From NCBI RefSeq assembly GCF_025200925.1, contig NZ_CP104174.1, positions 1,302,001 through 1,366,000 on the forward strand: 64,000 bases of DNA, read 5' to 3'. The notes below the pieces were generated by a model. It ran no database searches, was not told where the DNA came from, and saw only the letters and a program-made list of their open reading frames with translations. Below, one piece after another: positions 53,702 to 62,318 of this stretch. This DNA is from Bradyrhizobium sp. CB1015. GTDB lineage: Bacteria; Pseudomonadota; Alphaproteobacteria; Rhizobiales; Xanthobacteraceae. The position numbers and the translations under genes were made by a program. Numbering within the stretch: position 1 is the stretch's first letter; the number at the start of each line of letters is the position of its first letter.

Positions 53702-54568
53702 TTAGGGGATGGGCGGATCTTCCGCATCTAGAGGTTGGTCTTGCCCTCCCTCTTCAGGCCAAAGGGTCGGATCTAGCGAAGGTGTGAGACGAATGAAGTC
53801 CTCCTCTCTCCATTCGGCCGTATGAGGCACGCCGAGAATGGCGAAAACTGTTGTCGGGTTGTCTTTGCTTGGCTTCACTCCGCTGCGCTCCAGCATGTCC
53901 ATCTGAGCGCCGGTGGCTGTTTGAGGCGTAAACACCCAATAGTCCTTGGCGAGATGTCCGTCCCACATACGGAACTCGGAAAGTTCTGGCGGAGCTGCGG
54001 AAGACCCAGGTTGGGCCGGTCCCGCCTGCAATGGCCGGGCATGGGAGGGGCCGGCGTGCGACGGCTCACCCTGAAAAGGGGCGGTGTGCGATGGTCCTGC
54101 ATGCGATGGGCCCGCTTGTGGCTCACTGTGCCGTGGCTCGGCATCAGACGGGTCGACATCCAGATTCTGCCATATCAGATCTTGATCGAAGCCGGGATGT
54201 TCCTCGATCGCCTGAGCGATGGTCTGCGGCGAGAGATGCTGCCGGCCGTTTTCCGGCTCAGGCGCGGCGTCAGCCGCAGGCGCGGCATTTAGATTATCCT
54301 GCCAACCCGAGTCTGGCGAATGGGGATGCGCTAAATCTTTGTAAGGCGGATACAGGTGTCCGGTATCAAAGTATGGAGAGTAGGGATGGCCCGCGTCCAG
54401 ATAGGGTGAATAAGCCTCGCCCTGCAGCAGTGGATGGGCGACGCCCTGCGCCAAAGCGGGAGCCTGTGCGTCGCTGAGCTGCCGGTCGAATTCGGTTGCA
54501 TCTGAAGCCGTCCGTGCTGCGTCGGGCTCCGGGCTCGTATTCGCCGGGGCGACTGCATTGAAATCCAC
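53702..54568 (-). CDS. Candidate new type III effector with tandem short repeats
   Basis: 288 residues, no signal peptide, soluble. Start GTG 54568 with GGAAGGAGGAA upstream. Residues 50-87 hold a tandem repeat of about 10 residues: YSPYLDAGHP, YSPYFDTGHL, YPPYKDLAHP, HSPDSGW. Residues 149-182 hold a second repeat built on GPSHA/PSHAGP with Pro, Gln and His. The C-terminal part (FRMWDGHLAKDYWVFTPQTA, TGAQMDMLERSGVKPSKDNP) looks folded. I do not recognise the family. The near-consensus tts box at 54779-54806 on the same strand and its place between nopE and nolW argue that it is a TtsI-controlled secreted protein. Confidence 0.7.
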   Translation of the reverse strand: MDFNAVAPANTSPEPDAARTASDATEFDRQLSDAQAPALAQGVAHPLLQGEAYSPYLDAGHPYSPYFDTGHLYPPYKDLAHPHSPDSGWQDNLNAAPAADAAPEPENGRQHLSPQTIAQAIEEHPGFDQDLIWQNLDVDPSDAEPRHSEPQAGPSHAGPSHTAPFQGEPSHAGPSHARPLQAGPAQPGSSAAPPELSEFRMWDGHLAKDYWVFTPQTATGAQMDMLERSGVKPSKDNPTTVFAILGVPHTAEWREEDFIRLTPSLDPTLWPEEGGQDQPLDAEDPPIP

Positions 54569-54778
54569 CCTGTTCCTCCTTCCAACTGATGACGCGCATC
54601 GAGTTCCGCGAAGCCTCGGCTAGCTCGGAAGCACACGTGCGGAGGCCCACATTGATTTTTAATACTCGCGCCGCCTGCAAAGACAGCACTACCTAATTTC
54701 CCTTGAGCGCCTGGTCTCTGATCCCTCTATCAGGGTTGCCCCAAGCAAGGCAGCCGTCCAGACCTCGCAGGCTCATGC

Positions 54779-54806
54779 TGGGGACCGTAGCTTTCGAAAA
54801 GCTGAC
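54779..54806 (-). promoter_or_regulatory. tts box of the candidate effector
   Basis: Minus strand GTCAGCTTTTCGAAAGCT then ACGGTCCCCA. The first 18 bases are identical to the nopC box. It lies 210 bp before the GTG start. Confidence 0.9.
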
Positions 54807-54873
54807 GATCGGATGAATATAGGCGTACGCCGGACGGACCGACTTTGCTCGGAGCGGTTTTGCATCTTCGACC

Positions 54874-55596
54874 TCACTTCTGGCCTGGACCGGTTTCGCG
54901 CAAAGTGCCCTCATGGTGCGGCGTTTCGGGAGAACCTTCCGGCCGCCCGTCTCGCAAGACCGTGCTCGAGGAACCGCGAAACAACATCAAAACCGACTCG
55001 CGTTGTGGCCTCTCGGCTGCGACGGGGCCGCGCCGGGCCTGCGCTTCCGCCACAAGGCCTTTAAGGGTCTGGTCCACCAGCGCAACAAATCGGGGTGGGC
55101 CAGAAGCAAGGATGAGGCCCTCTCCCGGAGCCGGTTTCACGATATAGCGCTCATCCGAGATGTTGAGCGCGTCGAGCGCGGAGGTGAACGCATCGAAGCT
55201 GATCGGGTTCAATACGATGAGCCGGCTTTGCGCCTCGTGGGCGGCGGAGATGTAAAGGACGAGCCCGTCGTAATACCACTGAAGATTGTACAGGTTAGTC
55301 AAACGATCAAGGAATTCTCGTGGCGGCAGGTCCGGCATTCGTCCGCGAATCCGGCCCTTGACCTCGGCGCTGACATTGACCCTGATATTGAGATTGTTGC
55401 CGAACTCCTGCAGCGCCGCAGGAAGATCCTGATCGAGAACAGTGTAGCTATAAGGGGCGGACGGCAGCGAAAGGGATGCAGCAGACGAGCGCATTATCCC
55501 GATACAGACAAAAACGCCGGCACAAAAAATTCTTTTTAGAATATGTACGATCGTGGATCGCGCGAGCATTCCCGGACGCCTTCCGCTCATCATCAA
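54874..55596 (-). CDS. nolW: NolW/RhcC1, N-terminal half of the T3SS secretin
   Basis: 240 residues. Signal peptide (IFCAGVFVCIGIMRSSAAS), then secretin N-domains: YSYTVLDQDLPAALQEFGNN, VNVSAEVKGRIRGRMPDLPP, EFLDRLTNLYNLQWYYDG, and a ring-building segment to about residue 185. The barrel-forming secretin core is absent, as expected, because rhizobia split the secretin into RhcC1 and RhcC2. The Arg/Ser-rich tail is poorly conserved. Divergent from nopB with 145 bp between; no tts box faces it, so its promoter is unclear. Periplasm/outer membrane. Confidence 0.93.
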   Translation of the reverse strand: MMMSGRRPGMLARSTIVHILKRIFCAGVFVCIGIMRSSAASLSLPSAPYSYTVLDQDLPAALQEFGNNLNIRVNVSAEVKGRIRGRMPDLPPREFLDRLTNLYNLQWYYDGLVLYISAAHEAQSRLIVLNPISFDAFTSALDALNISDERYIVKPAPGEGLILASGPPRFVALVDQTLKGLVAEAQARRGPVAAERPQRESVLMLFRGSSSTVLRDGRPEGSPETPHHEGTLRETGPGQK

Positions 55597-55662
55597 GTTG
55601 GAGTTTGGTCCTAGCTTGAAAGCGAAAAGTGATCTTTAGATGACGTAGTCAGACCGATCTCC

Positions 55663-55690
55663 GTCAGGTTTTCGTCAGCTCGCCAGCCTA
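55663..55690 (+). promoter_or_regulatory. tts box of the nopB-rhcU operon
   Basis: GTCAGGTTTTCGTCAGCT then CGCCAGCCTA: matches the TtsI box apart from three core bases. It ends 51 bp before the nopB start. Confidence 0.88.
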
Positions 55691-55741
55691 TGAACTTGAT
55701 CGGTTCATCGGTTAACGCCTAGGTCTCACCACACGAGCACA

Positions 55742-56254
55742 ATGACTCATTCCATGTTGTTAGGCGCAACGCCGATCTCTCCCAGTCCTGCCGACTGTCT
55801 TTCCAGTGCCTGCTCGCCCGCAGCTGCTGGCGAGCAGGCGGGCTTTGAGCAGTCCCTAGCGCAAGTATCTGCAAATCAGGGATCTGCTCTCCCGCCTGCG
55901 GATCGGCCCGTAGCGGCTTCGCCGATATTGGAGGTCCAGCGCACGAATGTGCTGGCAAGTCCGCCGGGTGACCGAATCCTCCAAACCCTTTCCAGTATGT
56001 ACCAGGGCCGCGCCGTTCCTCCGGCGGTTGCGTCGGCTGCCGTGACTAATGTACAGCCTGGACCGGCTACGCAGCCGCTTTTGCAGACGGATAACGTCGG
56101 TGCACATGCGGATGTTAAACCGGTTGGAGCCGATTTTGAGTCGATGATGACGAATCTGCGAGACGTATACAGGGACGTTATTCAGGTTTCCCTCGTCTCT
56201 AAGGGCACCAGCGCTGTCAGCTCGTCGCTAAACAAGCTGCTATCGGCCGGCTGA
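55742..56254 (+). CDS. nopB: NopB/NolB, T3SS inner-rod/pilus protein
   Basis: 170 residues. Ala/Pro/Ser-rich N-terminal two-thirds and a helical C-terminus FESMMTNLRDVYRDVIQVSL...SSLNKLLSAG, which resembles the SctI rod family. NopB is secreted and forms part of the pilus in rhizobia. First gene after the tts box at 55663; rhcJ follows after 8 bp. Start at 55742, with a weak ribosome site. Confidence 0.9.
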   Translation: MTHSMLLGATPISPSPADCLSSACSPAAAGEQAGFEQSLAQVSANQGSALPPADRPVAASPILEVQRTNVLASPPGDRILQTLSSMYQGRAVPPAVASAAVTNVQPGPATQPLLQTDNVGAHADVKPVGADFESMMTNLRDVYRDVIQVSLVSKGTSAVSSSLNKLLSAG

Positions 56255-56262
56255 ATAAGCTG

Positions 56263-57129
56263 ATGACTGGCGATATGAAGAGGGCTAGCTGTGGCGGCCG
56301 TCAATCGTGGCGGCGGCTTCGCGTGTGTCTCGCGATGCCCCTTCTCCTCTCGCTGATCGGCTGTAAGGCTGATCTCTACACCAAAATTCAGGAGCGCGAG
56401 GCTAATGAGATGCTCGCGCTTCTCCTTAGCAAGGGCGTTGATGCTGTCCGTGTTGTCGCCAAGGACGGGACCAGTACAATCCAGGTCGAGGAAAAGCAGC
56501 TCGCTTATTCGATTGACCTGCTAAATGTCGAAGGGTTGCCGCGCCAATCCTTCAAGAATCTCGGCGAGGTGTTCAAGGGATCGGGCCTCGTTGCCTCGCC
56601 GATCGAGGAGCGGGCACGTTACGTTTATGCTCTAAGCGAAGAATTGTCGCGCACGATCAGCGATATAGATGGCGTCCTTTCAGCACGCGTCCACGTCGTT
56701 CTGCCGAAGAACGACTTGTTGCGACAAGATGCGACCCCGTCCTCCGCCTCGGTCTTCATTCGCCATGGCTCCAGCGCGAAGCTCTCGGCACTGTTGCCGC
56801 AGATCAAGATGCTCGTCGCAAACAGCATTGAAGGCCTGTCCTATGACAAGGTCGCGGTCGTCTTCGTGCCGGTCGAGCGCGCTCCAATCGAGCAGTCTGC
56901 CGCGCCGGTAGTTCCTGCGGCTCAGTCAGCAAGAGCGGGCTCAGCCCCGTTACTTGCGCTTGCTGTGGGAGGCGCCGGAGCGCTATTCGGCATCGTATCT
57001 TGCGTATTGCTGGGCCCGCGCATGCGTCAGTTTGGACGATCATCGCGCAAGCTGAGCGTGTTTGGTAGGGGCTCGCGTGTGTCTGCTGAGCAGGAGTCGG
57101 ACAAAAAGTTGATTGCTGATGCGACATAG
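56263..57129 (+). CDS. rhcJ: RhcJ/NolT, inner-membrane ring lipoprotein (SctJ)
   Basis: 288 residues. Lipoprotein signal with LIGC at about residues 31-34, then the SctJ/FliF ring domain: IQEREANEMLALLLSKGVDA, TSTIQVEEKQLAYSIDLLNV, VLSARVHVVLPKND, PQIKMLVANSIEGLSYDKVA. A C-terminal transmembrane helix (LLALAVGGAGALFGIVSCVL) is followed by a basic tail. Forms the inner ring of the basal body with RhcD. Confidence 0.96.
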   Translation: MTGDMKRASCGGRQSWRRLRVCLAMPLLLSLIGCKADLYTKIQEREANEMLALLLSKGVDAVRVVAKDGTSTIQVEEKQLAYSIDLLNVEGLPRQSFKNLGEVFKGSGLVASPIEERARYVYALSEELSRTISDIDGVLSARVHVVLPKNDLLRQDATPSSASVFIRHGSSAKLSALLPQIKMLVANSIEGLSYDKVAVVFVPVERAPIEQSAAPVVPAAQSARAGSAPLLALAVGGAGALFGIVSCVLLGPRMRQFGRSSRKLSVFGRGSRVSAEQESDKKLIADAT

Positions 57130-57140
57130 TCTGGACGCTC

Positions 57141-57773
57141 ATGTCGGCATCAATGTCATCCACAAAACCCAATCGTTCGTTCACGCTCCCAGCCGATCGG
57201 CTGCGCGAGCTTGCTGCCTCGGTCGATCCCGGTCGTTTTGCTGGGCTTCTTGACCCGCTGCTTTCGCCTTCCACGTTGGCTCGGCTACAGCAGAGTTCCA
57301 GGCTGCAGCCAAGGCTCGCCGAACTGCTGCTGGGCGGCAAGGTCGAGGTGAGCTGCGCCGATTGGAACGAAGATGCTCTCCTGGGGCATGAGCCGCGGCG
57401 GGCTGCGCTGCTCGCGGGCAGCATCTGGCATGCACGCTCTATCCTCAAGCTGGTTTCCAGGCACGATCTGCCGATATTGGTGGAGTTGATCGGTGCCGAA
57501 GCGCATGCTTTCGCAGTCCGGCATTTATCCAGTGCCGTCGCAACGACCCCGATCGTCGATCCAGAGCAATTGTCGCGACAGATCGAATATGACGGGCACG
57601 CTTGTCTCGGCGCCTGGCTCGAAGAGACTTCATCGCTTGGTCGTATCCGCGTGCTTCTACGCTTGCCTGTTGGGACGGCCGCCGAGAGTCCAACTGCTGA
57701 ACACCGTAGCGCAGCAGGCCCGCTGCTTTCCCTCGTCATGGCGCATTTGCGTGCAGAGGCTGCCGGAGCATGA
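57141..57773 (+). CDS. nolU: NolU (SctK), sorting-platform protein
   Basis: 210 residues. SctK-type adaptor expected to link the sorting platform (RhcQ-RhcL-RhcN) to the inner ring. Family evidence is mainly positional: between rhcJ and nolV, with LLDPLLSPSTLARLQQSSRL and SIWHARSILKLVSRHDLPIL. Its stop overlaps the nolV start (ATGA). Cytoplasmic. Confidence 0.88.
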   Translation: MSASMSSTKPNRSFTLPADRLRELAASVDPGRFAGLLDPLLSPSTLARLQQSSRLQPRLAELLLGGKVEVSCADWNEDALLGHEPRRAALLAGSIWHARSILKLVSRHDLPILVELIGAEAHAFAVRHLSSAVATTPIVDPEQLSRQIEYDGHACLGAWLEETSSLGRIRVLLRLPVGTAAESPTAEHRSAAGPLLSLVMAHLRAEAAGA

Positions 57774-58390
57774 CGGCCGATGATCCCGCATCACCCGCGG
57801 CCCCGCAGATTCGGCCACTTGGACCGCTGATCCCAGCTGCGCAGCTTGAGATCTGGCACGATGCCGTACGGGCGCGAGCCGCTGCCGAGCGGCATCTGCA
57901 GCGGGTTCGCGGGTGGGCACGCCAGGCTTATGAGCGGGAACGGGCGCGGGGCCGCGCCGAGGGTGCAAAGGCTGGCGCAGAGGAAATGGCGCGGCTGATT
58001 GCGCAGGCGACTTGTGAACTGGCCCAGCGCAAGGCGGCTCTGGAGCGGGAATTGCCGCAACTGGTCTTCGAGATCGTTCGCGATCTGCTTGGCGCGTTTG
58101 ACCCCGGTGAGCTGCTGGTCCACGGCGTTCGTCATGCCATCGAGCAAAGATATAAGAACACGGAGGTTTGCCTCCACGTCTCCCCACTGAAGGCCGACCT
58201 GCTAGCCAGTGAGTTCAAGGACTATGACGGACTTGAGGGCCGGCCGAAGGTCAGGATTGAGGCGGATCCGGCGCTGAGTGCGGACCAATGTGTCTTGTGG
58301 AGCGAGTTTGGCAATGTCGATCTTGGACTTGCCGCGCAGCTGCGCGCGCTGCGTCTCGGGTTTGGCTTGTCAGAGGAAGCTGAATCGTGA
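57770..58390 (+). CDS. nolV: NolV/RhcL (SctL), ATPase stator
   Basis: 206 residues. SctL/FliH family: N-terminal coiled coil with many Arg/Ala (AAERHLQRVRGWARQAYERE, RARGRAEGAKAGAEEMARLI), then the ATPase-binding domain (LVFEIVRDLLGAFDPGELLV, RIEADPALSADQCVLWSEFG). It controls RhcN and tethers it to RhcQ. Overlaps nolU and rhcN by 4 bp each, so translation is coupled. Confidence 0.92.
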   Translation: MTADDPASPAAPQIRPLGPLIPAAQLEIWHDAVRARAAAERHLQRVRGWARQAYERERARGRAEGAKAGAEEMARLIAQATCELAQRKAALERELPQLVFEIVRDLLGAFDPGELLVHGVRHAIEQRYKNTEVCLHVSPLKADLLASEFKDYDGLEGRPKVRIEADPALSADQCVLWSEFGNVDLGLAAQLRALRLGFGLSEEAES

Positions 58391-59742
58391 CCGGGCAACG
58401 AGCGACCCATGATGCCGAGGCCGCAGAAGGAAGTGTAGAGGCCGCACTCTCGTCCTTGAGATCTTCCGCCAGGCACATCGATACACGCGCCGTCCGCGGC
58501 CGGATCACGCGGGCGGTGGGCACGCTGCTGCACGCCGTCTTGCCGGAGGCCCGGGTCGGAGAGCTATGCCTATTGCAGGATCCTCGTAGCGGATGGTCGC
58601 TCGAGGCGGAGGTGATCGGCCTGTTGCCGGACGGGGTGTTACTCACGCCCATCGGGGACATGGTGGGGCTGTCCAATCGTGCGGAGGTGGTGACGACCGG
58701 GCGAATGCAGGAAGTGGCTGTCGGCCCCGGTTTGCTCGGCCGCGTCATCGACAGTTTTGGCCGACCGCTCGACGGCAAGGGCCCGATAAAAGCCGGCGAA
58801 GCCAGACCGCTGCGCGGCAGGGCGCCCAATCCGATGAAACGGCGCGGAATTGAACAGCCGTTCCCGCTAGGCGTTCGTGTCCTGGATGGCCTTCTGACAT
58901 GTGGAGAAGGTCAGCGGATCGGAATCTATGGTGATGCGGGTTGCGGCAAGTCGACGCTGATGTCGCAAATCGTAAGAGGCGCGGCGGCCGACGTCACCAT
59001 CGTTGCGCTGATCGGTGAGCGCGGTCGAGAGGTGCGTGAATTCATCGAACGTCATCTTGGCGAAGCCCTTCACCGTTCCGTCGTTGTGGTGGAGACCTCC
59101 GACCGTTCGGCGATGGAGCGGGCCCAATGCGCCCACATGGCGACAGCACTGGCGGAATATTTTCGTGATCAGGGCCTTCGCGTCGTTTTGATGATGGATT
59201 CTTTGACGCGCTTTAGCCGCGCCATGCGTGAAATCGGCCTCGCCGCAGGAGAGCCGCCGACCCGGCGCGGATTTCCGCCCTCCGTTTTTGCGCTGTTGCC
59301 GGGCTTGTTGGAGCGCGCCGGCATGGGCGAGCATGGCTCCATTACGGCCTTCTATACGGTGCTTGTCGAGGGTGATGGCACGGGCGATCCAATAGCGGAA
59401 GAATCACGCGGCATCCTTGATGGCCACATTATTCTGTCCCGCGCGCTGGCCTCTCGAGAGCATTTTCCGGCTATCGATGTGCTGTCTAGCCGCAGCCGTG
59501 TCATGGATGCGATCGTGTCGGTGCCGCATCGCAAGGCCGCATCCTTCTTCCGTGATCTGCTCTCACGCTACGCTGAGGCCGAGTTCTTGATCAAGGTCGG
59601 TGAATACAAGCAAGGTTCTGATCCGTTGACCGATCGAGCAATCGCCTCGATCGAGCAGCTGCGGGCCTTTTTGCGCCAGGGGCAGGGTGAGGCGTGCAGC
59701 TTTGAGGAGACGGTCGCATGGATATCGCGTCTGACGGCCTAA
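58387..59742 (+). CDS. rhcN: RhcN (SctN), T3SS ATPase
   Basis: 451 residues, typical size. Walker A GDAGCGKST at 182-190, the IGERGREVREFIE motif, Walker B VVLMMDSLTRFSRA, and the ERAGMGEHGSITAFYTVLVE region are all present. It unfolds and releases effectors from chaperones as a hexamer at the base of the export gate. Its 3' end overlaps the next gene by 25 bp. Confidence 0.97.
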   Translation: MTGQRATHDAEAAEGSVEAALSSLRSSARHIDTRAVRGRITRAVGTLLHAVLPEARVGELCLLQDPRSGWSLEAEVIGLLPDGVLLTPIGDMVGLSNRAEVVTTGRMQEVAVGPGLLGRVIDSFGRPLDGKGPIKAGEARPLRGRAPNPMKRRGIEQPFPLGVRVLDGLLTCGEGQRIGIYGDAGCGKSTLMSQIVRGAAADVTIVALIGERGREVREFIERHLGEALHRSVVVVETSDRSAMERAQCAHMATALAEYFRDQGLRVVLMMDSLTRFSRAMREIGLAAGEPPTRRGFPPSVFALLPGLLERAGMGEHGSITAFYTVLVEGDGTGDPIAEESRGILDGHIILSRALASREHFPAIDVLSSRSRVMDAIVSVPHRKAASFFRDLLSRYAEAEFLIKVGEYKQGSDPLTDRAIASIEQLRAFLRQGQGEACSFEETVAWISRLTA

Positions 59743-60254
59743 GTCCCGTTCACGCCTCAAAGCTGCGGCTGGTAAAGGACATGCGGGAACGAAGCGCCCT
59801 TCGTGAATTGTCCAACATGGAAGCCAAGCGCCACCTCGCGATTCAAGCTGTCCAACAAGCGTGCGAGCATCTTGCACATGCCGAAGAGCGCCGCGCAAAG
59901 GTCGAGGCGGAGCTCTATCGGGAGATGCTAGCGGCCGATGCGATATCTGTATGCGAACTGCAGCGACGCTATCATCTCATCATCGGGCGACTCACAGACG
60001 AGATCACAGCGGCGCAGTGCGTTCTTGACAAGGCCCGTGCTGCCCAAGAGCAAGCTGAGGCTGCGGCTCTTGAGGCCCGAGCCGTTTGGACCAAGCGTTC
60101 AGCGGCGAGCCAGAAATGGCGTGAGATCGATCACGACGTTCGGCGCATCACGAATGCACATTTCGAGGCTGCCGCCGAAATCGAAGCCGATGATGAAGTC
60201 TTGCTCCGCTACCGGCGAGGCCGATCAGGGCAGACGGGAGGTGAGCCAACATGA
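59718..60254 (+). CDS. SctO-type stalk protein (y4yJ-like)
   Basis: 178 residues, mostly two long antiparallel helices rich in Ala, Glu and Arg (NMEAKRHLAIQAVQQACEHL, QCVLDKARAAQEQAEAAALE), as in SctO/FliJ, the central stalk that couples RhcN to RhcV. Position between rhcN and rhcQ matches y4yJ. Overlaps rhcN by 25 bp and rhcQ by 4 bp. Confidence 0.85.
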   Translation: MDIASDGLSPVHASKLRLVKDMRERSALRELSNMEAKRHLAIQAVQQACEHLAHAEERRAKVEAELYREMLAADAISVCELQRRYHLIIGRLTDEITAAQCVLDKARAAQEQAEAAALEARAVWTKRSAASQKWREIDHDVRRITNAHFEAAAEIEADDEVLLRYRRGRSGQTGGEPT

Positions 60255-61372
60255 TTGCAGATCCTCTCCCGCGCGAGCTAGGGGCCTGCGACGCGGAAGC
60301 CGCATCCGCGCCATATCGGCCGGCTGAACGCGCAGCCTTCACGCCGACGCTGATCCTCTCGCACGCCGTGACCTCGTGGCTTAACGAGATCGCAGCGTTG
60401 CGTGCGCCTCTGCAAACCCTCCTCGGCGAGAAGCCGCTATCTGTGCGCGTGAGCCGAACCGTCTGGCAGGCGGAGCCGGCTGCGACGTCGATGCTTGATT
60501 GCGTCTTCGAAGTAAATGGTGAAACCCTGATCCTGTCCTTGCCAGTTGCGCTTGCGGAAGCGCTGATTGGGACCTTGCAGGATGGCCTTACCTTACCTTC
60601 TGAGCCGACGCGTTCGCTGGTCCTGGAACTTGCGCTGGAACCCTTGCTGGCTCCGCTGGAAAGAATGACGCAGCGCAATCTGCAGCTTGTTCGCACCGAG
60701 GAAGCGCCGAATACGAGGCCTTATCTTGAATTTGACGTCGCCTTTGGTGAGCTCGCCAGCAAGGCGCGGCTGCTTCTATTCTCGCCGCTTGACGGTCCCG
60801 TTCCGCCGGCCTTCACCGCCCTCGGCGAGCTGCTCGGCCGATCACCGCGACAGACGGCCAAGCTGCCTTCCGAACTCCCGGTCATCGTTGCAGGCCAAGT
60901 CGGTTCGCTTCGCGTCGCGATCGGCGTTCTTCGCCGAGCAGAGCAAGGCGACGCGCTGCTCCCGGACGTAATTCCACTCGCGCGAGGACAGATCATTCTC
61001 GCTGCAGACCGATTGTGGGCCCCTGCAGAGATTGGCGGCGACAAGCTGGTGCTGCGAGGACCATTCCGCTTGCGATCCCACCCCCTAACGAGTGAAGATA
61101 TAATGCCCCAAAACCAGGTGCAACAGCAGCCTCCGTCAGAGGCGGATATCGACAGCATCGAGATCACACTCATATTCGAATGTGGCCGCTGGCCGATGCC
61201 CTTGGGAACCTTGCGAACCCTCAACGAAGGCCACGTGTTCGAACTTGGCCGGCCTCTGGATGGGCCGGTTGATATCCTTGCCAACGGCCAACGTATCGGC
61301 CAGGGCGACATCGTGCGGATCGGGGACGAGCTGGCCGTCAGGCTGCGCGGCAGGTTGGCGCTTAATGACTGA
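60251..61372 (+). CDS. rhcQ: RhcQ (SctQ), cytoplasmic ring/sorting-platform protein
   Basis: 373 residues. Variable N-terminal region, then a middle domain (LPVIVAGQVGSLRVAIGVLR) and a C-terminal SpoA/FliN domain: IDSIEITLIFECGRWPMPLG, TLRTLNEGHVFELGRPLDGP, VDILANGQRIGQGDIVRIGD, ELAVRL. A Gln-rich linker (MPQNQVQQQPPSE) separates the two SpoA parts; the ATG there (about 61102) might serve as an internal start for a short SctQ product, as in Yersinia YscQ. Overlaps rhcR by 8 bp. Confidence 0.92.
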   Translation: MIADPLPRELGACDAEAASAPYRPAERAAFTPTLILSHAVTSWLNEIAALRAPLQTLLGEKPLSVRVSRTVWQAEPAATSMLDCVFEVNGETLILSLPVALAEALIGTLQDGLTLPSEPTRSLVLELALEPLLAPLERMTQRNLQLVRTEEAPNTRPYLEFDVAFGELASKARLLLFSPLDGPVPPAFTALGELLGRSPRQTAKLPSELPVIVAGQVGSLRVAIGVLRRAEQGDALLPDVIPLARGQIILAADRLWAPAEIGGDKLVLRGPFRLRSHPLTSEDIMPQNQVQQQPPSEADIDSIEITLIFECGRWPMPLGTLRTLNEGHVFELGRPLDGPVDILANGQRIGQGDIVRIGDELAVRLRGRLALND

Positions 61373-62030
61373 GGTTCAACCCAGCATCCTTGCGCTTCTT
61401 GCGATTACCGTCGGCCTTGGCCTGCTGGCCTTTGCTGTCGTGACAACGACCGCCTTTATCAAGGTCTCCGTTGTTCTCTTCCTCGTGCGCAATGCGCTGG
61501 GGACTCAATCGATACCGCCGAACATCGTCCTCTACGGAGCGGCACTGATCCTGACCGTCTTCATCAGCGCTCCGGTCTTCGAGCAGACCTATAACCGCTT
61601 TACCGATCCGCAACTTCGCTACCAAAGTTTCGATGACTGGGTGACGGCCGCCAAGGAGGGACAGGAGCCGCTCCGAGCTCATCTGAAGAAATTCACTAAT
61701 GAAGAGCAACGCCGCTTCTTCCTGTCCTCAACGGAACACGTCTGGTCGGAGGACATGCGCGGCAGCGTCACGGCAGATGATTTTGCGATTCTCGTGCCGT
61801 CGTTTTTGATCTCCGAACTCAAGCGTGGATTCGAAATCGGTTTTCTTCTCTATCTTCCCTTCATCACGATCGATCTCATTGTAACGACGATTTTGATGGC
61901 CATGGGTATGTCGATGGTATCCCCCACGGTGATATCTGTCCCCTTCAAGCTCTTTTTGTTCGTCACGATCGACGGCTGGTCACGTCTCATGCACGGGCTG
62001 GTATTAAGCTACACGACCCCAGGAGGTTGA
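61365..62030 (+). CDS. rhcR: RhcR (SctR), export-gate membrane protein
   Basis: 221 residues from ATG 61365; the longer open frame starts inside rhcQ and is not used. FliP-family helices and motifs: LGLLAFAVVTTTAFIKVSVV, LFLVRNALGTQSIPPNIVLY, LVPSFLISELKRGFEIGFLL, YLPFITIDLIVTTILMAMGM and MVSPTVISVPFKLFLFVTID. Forms the RhcR5-S4-T1 export gate core in the inner membrane. Confidence 0.97.
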   Translation: MTEVQPSILALLAITVGLGLLAFAVVTTTAFIKVSVVLFLVRNALGTQSIPPNIVLYGAALILTVFISAPVFEQTYNRFTDPQLRYQSFDDWVTAAKEGQEPLRAHLKKFTNEEQRRFFLSSTEHVWSEDMRGSVTADDFAILVPSFLISELKRGFEIGFLLYLPFITIDLIVTTILMAMGMSMVSPTVISVPFKLFLFVTIDGWSRLMHGLVLSYTTPGG

Positions 62031-62032
62031 CC

Positions 62033-62308
62033 ATGAACGAAGCCAGTATCCTTACGCACCTGAGTCAATCGCTCGTGCTCTTCATGATCTGGGTTCTGCC
62101 GCCGCTGCTCGCAGCTCTCATCTCTGGACTGATCATTGGCCTCATCCAGGCGGCAACTCAGCTCCAGGATCAAACCTTGCCACTGACAGTCAAGCTTCTG
62201 GTTGTTGTAGCCGTGCTCGCCGGGTTTTCTCCCGTGCTCAGCGCTCCTCTGATCGACCAGGCCGAGCACATCTTCAGCGAGTTTCCAGCACTCACCGCAA
62301 GATATTAG
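62033..62308 (+). CDS. rhcS: RhcS (SctS), export-gate membrane protein
   Basis: 91 residues with the two FliQ-type helices (LVLFMIWVLPPLLAALISGL, LPLTVKLLVVVAVLAGFSPV) and the conserved IGLIQAATQLQDQTLP between them. ATG 62033 is preferred over TTG 62027; AGGAGG lies upstream. Starts 2 bp after rhcR. Confidence 0.96.
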   Translation: MNEASILTHLSQSLVLFMIWVLPPLLAALISGLIIGLIQAATQLQDQTLPLTVKLLVVVAVLAGFSPVLSAPLIDQAEHIFSEFPALTARY

Positions 62309-62318
62309 CAGAGCTTGG

